DNA of 19,208 nt from the NCBI GenBank assembly GCA_035761805.1, contig DASTQL010000166.1, positions 1 through 19,208 of the forward strand, given 5' to 3'. Position numbers and translations under genes: made by a program. Under the pieces are notes generated by a model. That model saw only the letters and a list, made by a program, of their open reading frames with translations, did no database searches and was not told the origin of the DNA. Position 1 is the first letter of the stretch; every line of letters starts with the position of its first letter. Source of the DNA: DASTQL01 sp035761805. Its GTDB lineage: Bacteria > Actinomycetota > Actinomycetes > Jiangellales > Jiangellaceae. Of this stretch, positions 6,423 to 15,123 are shown in pieces.

Positions 6423-8714
6423 ATGTGGTCCAAGGCACGGACGACGCGTGGTGCCGTCTCCGCGGCGGCGATTGCTGTGGTGACTACGGCGTTGGTGGCG
6501 GCTCCAACGCCCGTCGCACACGGCGCTACCCTGCCACCGGGGTTCCAGGAGTCGGTCGCATTCAGCGGGCTGACCCAGCCCACCGTCGTCCGGTTCGCGG
6601 CGGACGGCAGGGTCTTCGTCGCCGAGAAGCGCGGTGTGGTCAAGGTCTTCGATTCGCTCGCCGACCGGACCCCCGACGTCTTCGCTGATCTGAACGTGAA
6701 CGTCTACAACTTCTGGGACCGTGGTCTGCTCGGCATGGCGCTGGCCCCGAACTTCCCAACTGACCCCTATGTGTATGTGCTGTACACCTACGACCACGAG
6801 CTGGGATCGACCGCCCCGGCACCGCGGTGGGGGACTCCCGGCGTCTACTCGGATCCGTGCCCGTCGCCGCCGGGGGCGACCTCCGACGGCTGCGTCGTCA
6901 GCGCACGCCTGTCGCGTCTGCAGGCCGCCGGCAACGTCATGACAGGTCCGGAGCAGGTACTGGTCGAGGACTGGTGTCAGCAGTATCCCAGCCATTCCAT
7001 CGGCACAGTCGAGTTCGGCCGCGATGGGGCGCTCTACGCCAGCGGCGGTGACGGCGCCAGCTTCACATTCGTCGACTACGGCCAGGACGGCAACCCGCTC
7101 AATCCGTGCGGCGACCCGCCGACAGGGCCGGGCACCGCGTTGTCCCCACCCACCGCCGAGGGCGGCGCGCTGCGCAGCCAGGACCTGCGGACGATCGGTG
7201 ACCCGGTCAGTCTCGACGGCAGCATCATCCGGGTCGATCCAACCACCGGTGCCGGGCTCCCAGACAACCCGCTCGCCGCCAGCACCGACGCCAACGCCCG
7301 GCGCATCATCGCTTATGGATTGCGCAATCCATTCCGATTCACGGCTCGCCCCGGCACCGACGAGCTCTGGGTGGGTGACGTCGGTTGGAACGATTGGGAG
7401 GAGATCAACGTCGTTGCCGATCCCACCAACTCCGTGGTCGAGAACTTCGGCTGGCCGTGCTACGAGGGCAACGGACGCCAAACCGGCTACGACGCCGCGA
7501 ACCTGAACATCTGCGAGAACCTGTACGCGACGCCGGACGCAGAGACCGCGCCGTACTTCGCGTACCACCACAGCAGCCGGGTCGTTGCCAACGAGACCTG
7601 CCCGACCGGCAGCTCTTCGGTCGCCGGACTCGGGTTCGAGTTCGCCGCTGGCCAGCACTCCTACCCAGCCGAATATGACCAAGCACTGTTCTTTGCCGAC
7701 TACTCCCGCGATTGCATCTGGGCGATGCTCAAGGGGGCGGACGGCAAGCCCGCCCCAGGGCAGATCCGAACCTTTGTCGCCGGTGCTGCCAACCCGGTCA
7801 ACCTGGAGACCAGTCCGGGTGGCGACCTGTTCTACGTCGACTTCGACGGTGGGACCATCCGGCGGATTCATTTCGTCAGCGAAACCAACACGCCGCCCAC
7901 AGCGGTAGCGACTGCAAAGCCGACAAGTGGTGCTGCCCCGCTGACGGTGGCCTTCGACGGCACCGGATCCTCTGATCCGGACCCGGGCGACACACTGAGC
8001 TATGCCTGGGATCTCGACGGCGACGGCGCATTCGACGACTCCACTTCCACGCAACCCACCTTCACCTACACGGCGCAGGGCAGCTACACCGCGACGTTGC
8101 GGGTGACCGACCCGGAGGGAGCGTCTGATACCGACTCGGTGACGATCACGGTCGGCAACACGCCGCCGACGGCGACGATCAACCTCCCGACTGCCGGCAC
8201 TACCTGGCAGGTCGGCGACGTCATCAACTTCTCTGGTTCGGCCACTGACACTGACGACGGCACGCTGCCGGCGTCAGCGCTGAGCTGGGAGCTCGTGTTG
8301 CACCACTGCCCGTCAAACTGCCACTCGCACCCACTGCAGTCGTTCGACGGTGTTGCGAGCGGCTCCTTCACCACGCCCGACCACGAGTACCCGTCGTATC
8401 TGGAGCTTCAACTCACTGCGACAGATTCCGGCGGCCTGAGCGATGCGACCAACGTTCGACTCGACCCGCGTACGGTCGTGTTGACATTCCATACCAATCC
8501 GGGCGGGCTCCAGCTCGCGGTCAACGGTGCCTTGGCGACGGCGACGTTCAGCCGCACGGTGATCGTCGGGTCCAGCAATACGGTCAGCGCCCCTTCCCCG
8601 CAGACCAAGGGTCGCAAGTCCTACAGTTTCCAGTCGTGGTCCGACGGTGGAGCGCAGACACACAACATCACCGCCCCCGCTACGGCTACCACCTACAGTG
8701 CGCGGTTCCGATAG
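6423..8714 (+). CDS. Secreted glucose/sorbosone dehydrogenase-like protein with PKD domain
   Basis: A 763-residue exported protein. Residues 1-35 are a signal peptide: basic start, hydrophobic core AAAIAVVTTALVAA, cleavage near AHGA. Residues about 40-480 form a six-bladed propeller of the GSDH (PQQ-dependent sugar dehydrogenase-like) family. Its marks are SHSIGTVEFGRDGALYASGG with a possible catalytic His, YGLRNPFRF, VGDVGWNDWEEIN, ENFGWPCYEG and ALFFADYSRDCIW. Residues about 488-578 are a PKD domain (SYAWDLDGDG, FTYTAQGSYTATLRVTD). A second Ig-like region follows at 579-680, with the Cys/His-rich motif HHCPSNCHSH at 627-636. The C-terminal 80 residues are a beta-rich repeat. GGGGGGAG ends 4 bases before the chosen ATG. 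Dehydrogenase activity is a family inference; many such proteins are uncharacterised. Codons ending in A/T are more frequent than in neighbouring genes, and it lies between two decayed genes, which suggests acquisition. Confidence 0.88.
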   Translation: MWSKARTTRGAVSAAAIAVVTTALVAAPTPVAHGATLPPGFQESVAFSGLTQPTVVRFAADGRVFVAEKRGVVKVFDSLADRTPDVFADLNVNVYNFWDRGLLGMALAPNFPTDPYVYVLYTYDHELGSTAPAPRWGTPGVYSDPCPSPPGATSDGCVVSARLSRLQAAGNVMTGPEQVLVEDWCQQYPSHSIGTVEFGRDGALYASGGDGASFTFVDYGQDGNPLNPCGDPPTGPGTALSPPTAEGGALRSQDLRTIGDPVSLDGSIIRVDPTTGAGLPDNPLAASTDANARRIIAYGLRNPFRFTARPGTDELWVGDVGWNDWEEINVVADPTNSVVENFGWPCYEGNGRQTGYDAANLNICENLYATPDAETAPYFAYHHSSRVVANETCPTGSSSVAGLGFEFAAGQHSYPAEYDQALFFADYSRDCIWAMLKGADGKPAPGQIRTFVAGAANPVNLETSPGGDLFYVDFDGGTIRRIHFVSETNTPPTAVATAKPTSGAAPLTVAFDGTGSSDPDPGDTLSYAWDLDGDGAFDDSTSTQPTFTYTAQGSYTATLRVTDPEGASDTDSVTITVGNTPPTATINLPTAGTTWQVGDVINFSGSATDTDDGTLPASALSWELVLHHCPSNCHSHPLQSFDGVASGSFTTPDHEYPSYLELQLTATDSGGLSDATNVRLDPRTVVLTFHTNPGGLQLAVNGALATATFSRTVIVGSSNTVSAPSPQTKGRKSYSFQSWSDGGAQTHNITAPATATTYSARFR

Positions 8715-8727
8715 GGGAGGGCGTCGA

Positions 8728-9490
8728 TCACCCGAGGCCTGGGTGGATGGTGTAGTTCTCCTCGCCGTGGAAGATCTGGCGGGAGTGGCCTGGCCGCGGC
8801 GAACGTGCTCGTGCCCACGGCGTCGAAGACCAGGTCGAAGCGCTCCGGATAGGTCGCCAGGTCCTGCGACGTGTGGTCGAGGACGGTACTCGCCCCGAGA
8901 CCCGCACGACGTCGGCGTGCTCGGCACGGCAGAACGCCGTGACCTCACTGCCTCGGCGACGAGCAGCTGGACCGCCGCCGACCCGATGGCGCCGGTCGCG
9001 CTGGCACGGCACGTACCGGGCGCGCATCATGAAGTTGAGGGCGTAGTGCGCCCCTTCCGTACTGGCGGCCGCCTGGTCGTCGTCGGACCCCGTCCGGGAT
9101 CCTGGCGACGGCGGCGTCCTGCCGGATCGTGAGGAACTGCGCGTGCGACCCGAGCCCGCCGTCGTCCAAGCCCCAGACCCGTTCGCCGACCGCGAGGTCC
9201 GTGACTGCAGATCCCGTCTGGACGACCTCACCGGCGAAGTCGGTCCCGGGGACACGCGACCGCGGGCGGCGCACTCCGGTGACGAACCGGAGCACGAAGG
9301 GCTTCCCCAGCAGGATGCCGCAGTCGGTCCGGATGACGGTCGTCGCACGCACCCGGACGAGGAGCTCGTCGGCGTTGGGCGTCGGGGTTACCACCTCCTC
9401 GACGCTGGGGAGGTCGGGTCCGCCGTACCTCGAGCGGCTCGCCGCACGCACCCGCGCAGTATGCCGGTGCTCAGGCCGGGTTCCTGCCAT
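8728..9490 (-). pseudogene. Medium-chain dehydrogenase/quinone reductase pseudogene
   Basis: The first 135 residues read cleanly from an ATG at 9488-9490: RYGGPDLPSVEEV, ADELLVRVRATTV, RTDCGI, VPGTDFAGEVV, VGERVWGLDDGG. This is the N-terminal GroES-like domain of an NADPH:quinone reductase or zinc-type alcohol dehydrogenase relative. At about 9090 the frame is lost. The continuation appears in other frames: AAASTEGAHYALNFMMRA, then ASATGAIGSAAVQLLVAE (the nucleotide-binding Rossmann loop), then GSEVTAFCRAEHADVV, then GLGASTVLDHTSQDLA and YPERFDLVFDAVGTSTFAA. Four or more indels are needed, and the C-terminal quarter is missing. The order and completeness of the pieces show in-place decay rather than rearrangement. 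The intact ancestor would be about 330 residues. Confidence 0.85.
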
Positions 9491-9516
9491 GTAGCGCGTG
9501 ATGGGGACCCCGTCGT

Positions 9517-9573
9517 CCGCTGTCGGCGATAACTGCTCGACCGCTGTCGGACCCCCGGCCTAGCGTGATCACG
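9517..9573 (+). promoter_or_regulatory. Repeats in the ABC transporter promoter region
   Basis: An exact 10-base direct repeat CCGCTGTCGG occurs at 9517-9526 and 9541-9550, 24 bases apart. It is followed by a perfect 10-bp palindrome CGTGATCACG at 9564-9573, ending 34 bases before the start codon at 9608. The repeat spacing approximates two helical turns. This is a plausible activator/repressor region, but no factor can be named. Confidence 0.3.
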
Positions 9574-9607
9574 TGCTGAACCGAGTCGTGGATCGGGGGG
9601 CCCCAGC

Positions 9608-11518
9608 ATGAGCATGGAGACCACAGCGTGGATGTCGATGTACCACGCGATGCACCGCCAGCAGGACCGCCGGCCCTTCTCCCGAGCCACCCTCGAGCGG
9701 ATCGGTGCGTTCGCCAAGCCGCAGACCGGCCCGCTGGTCGTGTTCGTGCTGCTGAGCATCGTGATGGCGGTGCTCACGGTGGCCACGCCGCTTCTCGCGG
9801 GGCGGGTGGTCGACGCGATCGTCGGCGGCGACTCGGTCGAGACCGTCGTCCAACTGTCCCTGCTCATCGGTCTGGTCGCCGTCCTCGAGGCCGGGCTCGG
9901 CCTGGCCACCTGGTGGCTGTCGTCGTCCATCGGCGAGCGGCTGATCCTCGACCTGCGGACCGCGGTCTTCGACCACGTCCAGCGGATGCCGATCGCGTTC
10001 TTCAACCGCACCCGTACGGGCGCGCTGGTGAGCCGCCTCAACAATGACGTCATCGGTGCCCAGCGGGCGTTCAGCGACCTGCTGTCACGGGTCGTCGGCA
10101 ACCTGGTCACGCTCGCGCTGACGCTCGCGGTCATGGTCACCATCTCGTGGCAGATCACGTTTGCTGCGTTGGTGCTGCTGCCCGTGTTCGTCGTCCCGGC
10201 CCAGCGACTCGGCCGCCGCCTGGCCGGGCTGGAACGCGAGCAGGCCCAGCTCAACGCCGCCATGGGCAACCAGATGACCGAGCGGTTCTCCGCGCCCGGC
10301 GCGATGCTGGTCAAGCTCTTCGGGCGGCCGCGGCGCGAGTCCGAGCACTTCGCCACCCGAGCCGGGCGGGTCCGCGACATCGGCGTCAAGCTCAGCCTCG
10401 TCCAAGGCGTCTTCGTCACCTGCCTGACCTTCGTCGGCGCGCTGGCCCTCGCTCTCGTGTACGGGGGCGGCGGTGCGTTGGCGCTGCTCGGCCGGCTCGA
10501 CGCGGGCTCGGTCGTGGCCATGGCCCTGCTCATCACGCGGCTCTACGCCCCGCTGACCCAGTTGGCCAGCGCCCGGGTCGAGGTGATGAGCGCGGTCGTG
10601 AGCTTCGACCGGGTCTTCGAGGTGCTCGACCTCGTCCCGCTCATCCAGGACCGGCCCGACGCCCGTCAGCTTCCTCCGGGACAGGTGTCGGTGACCTTCG
10701 AGCACGTCGACTTCGCCTACCCGTCTGCCGACAAGGTGTCGCTCGCCTCGTTGGAGGACGTCGCCGCACTCGACGAGCGCGCCGGGCAGCAGGTGCTGCA
10801 CGACATCAGCTTTCAGATCGAGCCCGGCCAGGTCGTAGCTCTCGTCGGCACCTCCGGTGCCGGCAAGTCCACGATCGCCTCGCTGGTTCCTCGCCTGTAC
10901 GACGTGGACTCCGGCGCGGTCCGGCTGGCCGGCACCGACGTACGGGACCTCACCTTGGCCAGCGTCCGCGGAGCGGTCGGCGTGGTCACCCAGGACGGGC
11001 ATCTCTTCCACGAGAGCATCCGCGACAACCTGCTGCTGGCCAACCCGGAGGCCACCGACGACGAGCTCTGGGACGTGTTGCGGCGGGCATGCATCGCCGA
11101 CCTGGTGGAGTCGCTTCCCGACGGCATCGACACCGTGGTCGGCGAGCGCGGCTACCGGCTCTCCGGCGGTGAGCGCCAGCGGGTGACGATCGCTCGGCTG
11201 TTGCTGGCGCAGCCTCGGGTCGTCGTGCTCGACGAGGCCACGGCGCACCTGGACTCCACGTCAGAGGCGGCTGTGCAGGAGGCGCTGGCCGCGGCGCTCG
11301 AGGGCCGCACCTCACTGGTCATCGCGCACCGGCTCTCGACGATCCGCAGCGCTAACAAGATCCTGGTCGTCGAGAGTGGCCGGATCGTCGAGCGCGGCAC
11401 ACACGAGGAGCTGCTCGGGGCAGGCGGCCGGTACGACCAGCTGCACCGCACGCAGTTCCGTGAGCAAGCACGGGCGGTCGACGAGCTCAGCGAGACGGCG
11501 GAGCCGGTAGCCGGCTGA
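9608..11518 (+). CDS. ABC exporter, fused membrane and ATPase domains
   Basis: A 636-residue half-transporter that should work as a dimer, exporting an unknown substrate across the cytoplasmic membrane with ATP. Residues about 40-330 are the six-helix type IV exporter membrane domain, with the coupling-loop segment RMPIAFFNRTRTGALVSRLNND. The ATPase domain (about 355-610) has every key element: Walker A GTSGAGKS (414-421), Q-loop TQDGHLF, signature LSGGERQR (518-525), Walker B VVVLDE (538-543, catalytic Glu543) and switch His574 (IAHRLST). About 18 extra residues (SADKVSLASLEDVAALDE) lie between the A-loop FAYP and the next strand. The start is weakly supported: GGGGGG lies about 8 bases upstream, and a second ATG is two codons further on. 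No partner gene is adjacent. A 15-bp inverted repeat (AGCCGG-TAG-CCGGCT, 11502-11516) spans the end of the gene but has no T-run. Confidence 0.93.
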   Translation: MSMETTAWMSMYHAMHRQQDRRPFSRATLERIGAFAKPQTGPLVVFVLLSIVMAVLTVATPLLAGRVVDAIVGGDSVETVVQLSLLIGLVAVLEAGLGLATWWLSSSIGERLILDLRTAVFDHVQRMPIAFFNRTRTGALVSRLNNDVIGAQRAFSDLLSRVVGNLVTLALTLAVMVTISWQITFAALVLLPVFVVPAQRLGRRLAGLEREQAQLNAAMGNQMTERFSAPGAMLVKLFGRPRRESEHFATRAGRVRDIGVKLSLVQGVFVTCLTFVGALALALVYGGGGALALLGRLDAGSVVAMALLITRLYAPLTQLASARVEVMSAVVSFDRVFEVLDLVPLIQDRPDARQLPPGQVSVTFEHVDFAYPSADKVSLASLEDVAALDERAGQQVLHDISFQIEPGQVVALVGTSGAGKSTIASLVPRLYDVDSGAVRLAGTDVRDLTLASVRGAVGVVTQDGHLFHESIRDNLLLANPEATDDELWDVLRRACIADLVESLPDGIDTVVGERGYRLSGGERQRVTIARLLLAQPRVVVLDEATAHLDSTSEAAVQEALAAALEGRTSLVIAHRLSTIRSANKILVVESGRIVERGTHEELLGAGGRYDQLHRTQFREQARAVDELSETAEPVAG

Positions 11519-11553
11519 CGACTGCAGTCGGCATATCTCGTACAGGAGTCAGG

Positions 11554-12663
11554 TCAGGCCGCGAGTTCAGCTGTTGCCGCGGGCGCCCGGTTGTCGATGT
11601 GGTCGGCGATGTACCAAGCGTCCCGTCCCACGCCACCTAGGAGCGCGGAACTGAGCGAGCGGAGGAAGGGCAGGCCCACGATGTAGAGCCCGGGGTGCTC
11701 GGGGACGATACCTCGGTCCTGTTCCGGGTAGCTGTCGGTGAGGGTGAGTGGGAGGTCGATCCAGGTCAGGTCGATGTCGAATCCGGTGCACCACACGACG
11801 TTGTCGACGTCAAGGGTCCGCCCGTCCTCCAGCATCGGGAGCCCGGAGGAGACCGAGGCCACCCGTGGGACTCGTTCGACTCCCGCGGCGGCGAGGTCCC
11901 GCCTCCGCACCCTGCCGAGCGGGATGCCGCGGGGTGGGTGCAGGAAGTGGTCGCGGACCCTCCTCCCGAGGGGGGAGCCGACGGTGAGTAATCGGGAGGC
12001 GACGAACCACATCACGGGCATGGCGAGCCTGTCGGGCAGGCTTCCTGCGCGGGTGGGTTCCTGGCCCGTGTCACGGCCGGACAGCCAGACGGGGTGGTCG
12101 CGGGACAGCTCGAGCGCGATCTCGGCACCCGAGTTGCCTGCCCCGACCACGAGCGCGCCACCCGCGCGCAGCTGGTCCGGTCTGCGGTACCGGCTGGAGT
12201 GCAGCTGGACGATGCCCGAGTCCAGGGACTCGGCGAGAGCAGGGATGCGCGGGGTGTGGTAGGCGCCGGTAGCGACGACCACGTTGTCCGACGTGAACAC
12301 GCGGTCGCCGGCCGTGGCCTCGAAGACCGGTCCGCTGCGCGTGACGCGGTCGACGGTGACCCCGGTCATGACCGGCAGGTGGAACTGCGCGGCGTACGCC
12401 TCGAGATAGTCGGCCGTCTCGTCCTTGGTCGGGTAGTGCGTCGGCGCGGCGGGGAACGGCATGCCCGGGAGACCGTCGTAGCGGGCCGTTGTGAACAGCC
12501 GCAGAGAGTCCCAACGGTGCCGCCACGCGTCACCCACCCGCTGGTGGCCGTCGACGATGAGGAAGGGCCGTCCCCGCTGCGAGAGCTGGTGGCCGATGGC
12601 AAGTCCCGACTGGCTGCCCCCGATGATCAGTGTCTCGACGTGCTCGTGGACGTCACCGTTCAT
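11554..12663 (-). CDS. Flavin-containing monooxygenase-like NAD(P)/FAD oxidoreductase
   Basis: A 369-residue two-dinucleotide-fold flavoprotein. The FAD-binding Rossmann motif is IIGGSQSGLAIG (GGSQSG at 15-20), and the NADPH-binding motif is VVGAGNSGAEIA (GAGNSG at 174-179). VVATGAYHTPRIP (129-141) is the conserved ATG-type segment. HSSRYRRPDQL (155-165) sits where the FMO fingerprint normally lies, here in the divergent form seen in CzcO-like proteins. VWCTGFDIDLTWI near residue 290 is the second conserved ATG-like element. The start at 12663 is chosen over an upstream in-frame ATG at 12708 because GGAGG (12670-12674) lies 6 bases before it and the fold begins within 12 residues. The substrate is unknown; hydroxylation or oxidation of a small lipophilic or heteroatom compound is the family expectation. 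It lies downstream of, and in the same direction as, the LuxR-type regulator, with a 114-base gap. Confidence 0.88.
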   Translation of the reverse strand: MNGDVHEHVETLIIGGSQSGLAIGHQLSQRGRPFLIVDGHQRVGDAWRHRWDSLRLFTTARYDGLPGMPFPAAPTHYPTKDETADYLEAYAAQFHLPVMTGVTVDRVTRSGPVFEATAGDRVFTSDNVVVATGAYHTPRIPALAESLDSGIVQLHSSRYRRPDQLRAGGALVVGAGNSGAEIALELSRDHPVWLSGRDTGQEPTRAGSLPDRLAMPVMWFVASRLLTVGSPLGRRVRDHFLHPPRGIPLGRVRRRDLAAAGVERVPRVASVSSGLPMLEDGRTLDVDNVVWCTGFDIDLTWIDLPLTLTDSYPEQDRGIVPEHPGLYIVGLPFLRSLSSALLGGVGRDAWYIADHIDNRAPAATAELAA

Positions 12664-12777
12664 GGGGCACCTCCATCCGGGACGGTACGGCGGGCGCCAG
12701 GAGGACACATCGGCCAGATCACCGATCTCGTGGCGGCGTCGGCATGGGTGATCCTCCCGATCCCGCGCAGGCCGGCG

Positions 12778-14415
12778 TCACAGCAGGCCGTGCTCGTACG
12801 CCGCAGCGGTGGCGGCGGTTCGGGAGGTGACGCCCAGCTTGGAGAGGATGTTGGCCACGTGCCGGTCGACGGTCTTCACGGCCAGCGCCAGCTCGGCGGC
12901 GATCACCCGGTTGGTCTTGCCAGCGGCCACGAGGGCAAGCACCTCGATCTCGCGGGCGGTCAGCCCGAACTCGGTCCCGACGCCCTGGTCACGGAGTCGG
13001 GACAGGTCCGAACGGGCGCCCATGTCGGTCAGCGCACGCCGGGCGGCCGCCATCTCGACGGAGGCCGCGTCGTGGTCGCCCAGCATCGTGCAGGCTCGAG
13101 CGATGACGATGCGACAACGAGCCGCCTCGAGCGGCGCGCGCAAGGAGCGCCACCTCCGGAAGGCGTCGCGCAGAGCCACGAGCGCCTGACCGGGCTCACC
13201 CTGCGCCAGGGCCACGGCACCCGTCGCGTACCCCGCCTCGGCCTCGGCCGCCGTGGTACGGACCATGGCCGCCGTCGTGGTCAGCTCCCGGGCGGCGCCC
13301 GCTGCGGTCTCGACGTCCCCGGCGTCCAGGAGGATCTCGACGTACGCCGGAAGTAGTCGTAGCCGATCGAGCTCCCCCGTCGTCTCCTCCATGCGCCTGC
13401 ACATCATGGTGCTCGCGGCCTCGGAGCGGCCCTGTGCAAGGCGAAGCAACGCCAGCCCGGGCTGCGGGTCGTGACCCCACTCCGCGGCCCGACGGTAGTT
13501 CGCCTCGGCGTACGACAGGTCACCAGTGAGACGTTGGACCTGCGCCAGCTCGTAGATCGCCCGCCCGGTGGCGGGTTCGTCGGCTGCCCCGAACCCTTGG
13601 CACGCCCGAGCAGCCTCGGCCGCAGCAGCGTCGAGCTGACCGCCGAGGCGCAGCAGCGTCGCGCGGTGCGTCAGGCACTGTCCGTTGAATGTCAGCATCC
13701 CGTGCTGCTCGTCGCACCATCTCGCCAGTGCGTCGGTCCACTCTGCGGCCCGCCCGAGCTCCATCACCTCCTCGCAGGCCTCGATCACCGAGCAGTAGAC
13801 CGTCCCCACCACGATCGGCGACACTTCGTCGGCGACCACCTCCACCATCGCTTCGTCCAGCCGGTGCAGCCCCCGGCCGACCTCGCCCGAGTAGATCAGC
13901 GCCCGCCCTCCGACGTTCAGCGCCAACGCAACGAGATCGGCCTCGCTGTGCTCGCGCCCGATCGCCACGGCTTGGTCCGCGGCTGCGCGCCCGCGGCCGT
14001 AGTCGTGCTCGATCGCGGCGGCGCGGAACGCGTCGAACGCCAGCAGATAGCCGTGCCCGGGCCCACGGCCCGTCGTCCGCTGGCTCAGCAGCCGATCGAC
14101 GCGTGTCAGCCACCCGCTGGCTTGACCGATCTCCCCGCGGTTCGCCAGCGCGTACACGATCCAGAATCCGCACCTCGCCGCTTCGTCCACCTCGGTACGG
14201 GCGGCGAACTGCTGGTAGGCGCGGGTCAGCGCTCCCAGGGCGTCCTGCGTGCGCCGCAGCAGGTACGACGACATTGCCCACAGGCGGAGATCGTCCGGGG
14301 TGAGACCCTCGACGGCGTCCGCCGCGGCAAACGCAGCGACGGCCGCATCCCACTGCCGCGCAGCGACCGCCTGGCGGGCAGCAGTCAGCGGGTCGGGACC
14401 AGGAACGGCGGTCAC
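12778..14415 (-). CDS. TPR-containing LuxR-family transcriptional regulator
   Basis: A 545-residue regulator. Residues 1-470 are helical and Ala-rich with repeating 34-residue-like units (for example ATGRAIYELAQVQRLTGDLS and AEANYRRAAEWG), consistent with a TPR superhelix that binds a ligand or protein. Residues 485-545 are a complete LuxR/NarL-type helix-turn-helix: LTAREIEVLALVAAGKTNRV, IAAELALAVKTVDRHVANIL, then SKLGV. No N-terminal receiver domain or Walker-type ATPase is present, so it resembles a LAL/MalT-type regulator that has lost its NTPase part. The GTG start at 14413-14415 is preceded by GAAGGG about 10 bases upstream. It precedes the monooxygenase gene in the same direction across a 114-base gap, so it may control that gene; the link is inferred. 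Confidence 0.9.
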   Translation of the reverse strand: MTAVPGPDPLTAARQAVAARQWDAAVAAFAAADAVEGLTPDDLRLWAMSSYLLRRTQDALGALTRAYQQFAARTEVDEAARCGFWIVYALANRGEIGQASGWLTRVDRLLSQRTTGRGPGHGYLLAFDAFRAAAIEHDYGRGRAAADQAVAIGREHSEADLVALALNVGGRALIYSGEVGRGLHRLDEAMVEVVADEVSPIVVGTVYCSVIEACEEVMELGRAAEWTDALARWCDEQHGMLTFNGQCLTHRATLLRLGGQLDAAAAEAARACQGFGAADEPATGRAIYELAQVQRLTGDLSYAEANYRRAAEWGHDPQPGLALLRLAQGRSEAASTMMCRRMEETTGELDRLRLLPAYVEILLDAGDVETAAGAARELTTTAAMVRTTAAEAEAGYATGAVALAQGEPGQALVALRDAFRRWRSLRAPLEAARCRIVIARACTMLGDHDAASVEMAAARRALTDMGARSDLSRLRDQGVGTEFGLTAREIEVLALVAAGKTNRVIAAELALAVKTVDRHVANILSKLGVTSRTAATAAAYEHGLL

Positions 14416-14719
14416 ACCCGTCGACCCTTCACCAGTTCGAACCGCCCGTCAGGCCGGCGCCCGCCTCGGGAGCGCGACGCCGGCACGGGATGTCATCCGC
14501 CTACGCTGGACCCGCGCCAAGCCGCGGTCAAGGCAGCCAGCCCGCCGCCGACCTCAGCCTCTCCCGGGCGATGTCACCCACGAAGCCGTCCGGTGTGACC
14601 ACTTCACCGGCCCATCGTCACCCTCCTGTCCCGGCTGCACCGTCCCACGAGCATGCTCCGAGCCGGGCGGGCCCGACGGCTGTCATGTCGCGCCGCTAGA
14701 CGCGAGGTTGAGCACGGCC
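14416..14719. other. Intergenic region without a recognisable gene
   Basis: This holds the upstream region of the LuxR-type regulator. I see no convincing open frame with family-like sequence on either strand. A GGAGG-GTG-ACG-ATG cluster on the minus strand near 14612 opens only a few codons. The probable promoter of the regulator lies within the first 100 bases. Confidence 0.5.
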
Positions 14720-14973
14720 CTACCTTCGACCCCCTCCACAACAGCCAGCCCGACCAGGCCGCGAGCAGCGTCACTCCGAGGAAGGCGAGGAGAAGCAGCG
14801 TGAAAGCGTCCGCGGCTCGCGGCCACCAAGGACCCGCGTACACGTCGAAGAGGCTCACGAAGTTGGCAGGCGGTTGTACCGCTGGATGAAGGCGCTGACC
14901 GGGACGGCCGGGAGTCCCCAGCAGGCGGCGTAGACCCACGTGACGACGGCGGCCGTGCGCGCGCTGCTCACAG
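14720..14973 (-). pseudogene. Small membrane protein, frameshifted
   Basis: Two halves of one small membrane protein lie in adjacent minus-strand frames. The first is AARTAAVVTWVYAACWGLPA followed by VPVSAFIQRYNRLPT, one membrane helix ending at a stop. It is continued in another frame by FVSLFDVYAGPWWPRAADAF and LLLLAFLGVTLLAAWSGWLL, the second helix. Restoring one C (CCAACC-TTC read as CCAAC-TTC, near 14863) joins them into one two-helix protein of about 85 residues. The layout (helix, short basic linker RYNRLP, FDVYxGPW, helix, WRG) resembles a recurrent actinobacterial hypothetical membrane protein. No start codon is left in frame for the first half, so a second change near 14975 is likely. 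It lies directly behind the cyclase remnant in the same direction, so the two probably formed one operon. Confidence 0.6.
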
Positions 14974-15123
14974 CCGGACACCACCCACGACCAGACACAC
15001 TCCGACGTAGGTGCGCTTCCCCGGAACGAGCCATGCGCGAGGTCGAGCCGGTGTCATCCCACGCCTCCTGGGTGTCCCTTCGGGTACGGACCGGCGGACG
15101 CGGGTAGCGGTCGGCTGCCGTCC

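Noticed and set aside
6285..8054. 589-codon minus-strand frame opposite the GSDH-PKD gene
   Set aside because: It is the antisense of a gene with signal peptide and clear domains; it shows no recognisable motifs of its own.
8729..8745. CACCC/GGGTG hairpin just after the GSDH-PKD stop codon
   Set aside because: The stem is short, has a 7-base loop, lies in the dehydrogenase pseudogene tail and has no T-run, so a terminator call is not supported.
12716..12728. AGATC-ACC-GATCT inverted repeat before the flavin monooxygenase gene
   Set aside because: The arms are only 5 bases and can arise by chance; no further symmetry or conservation can be seen.
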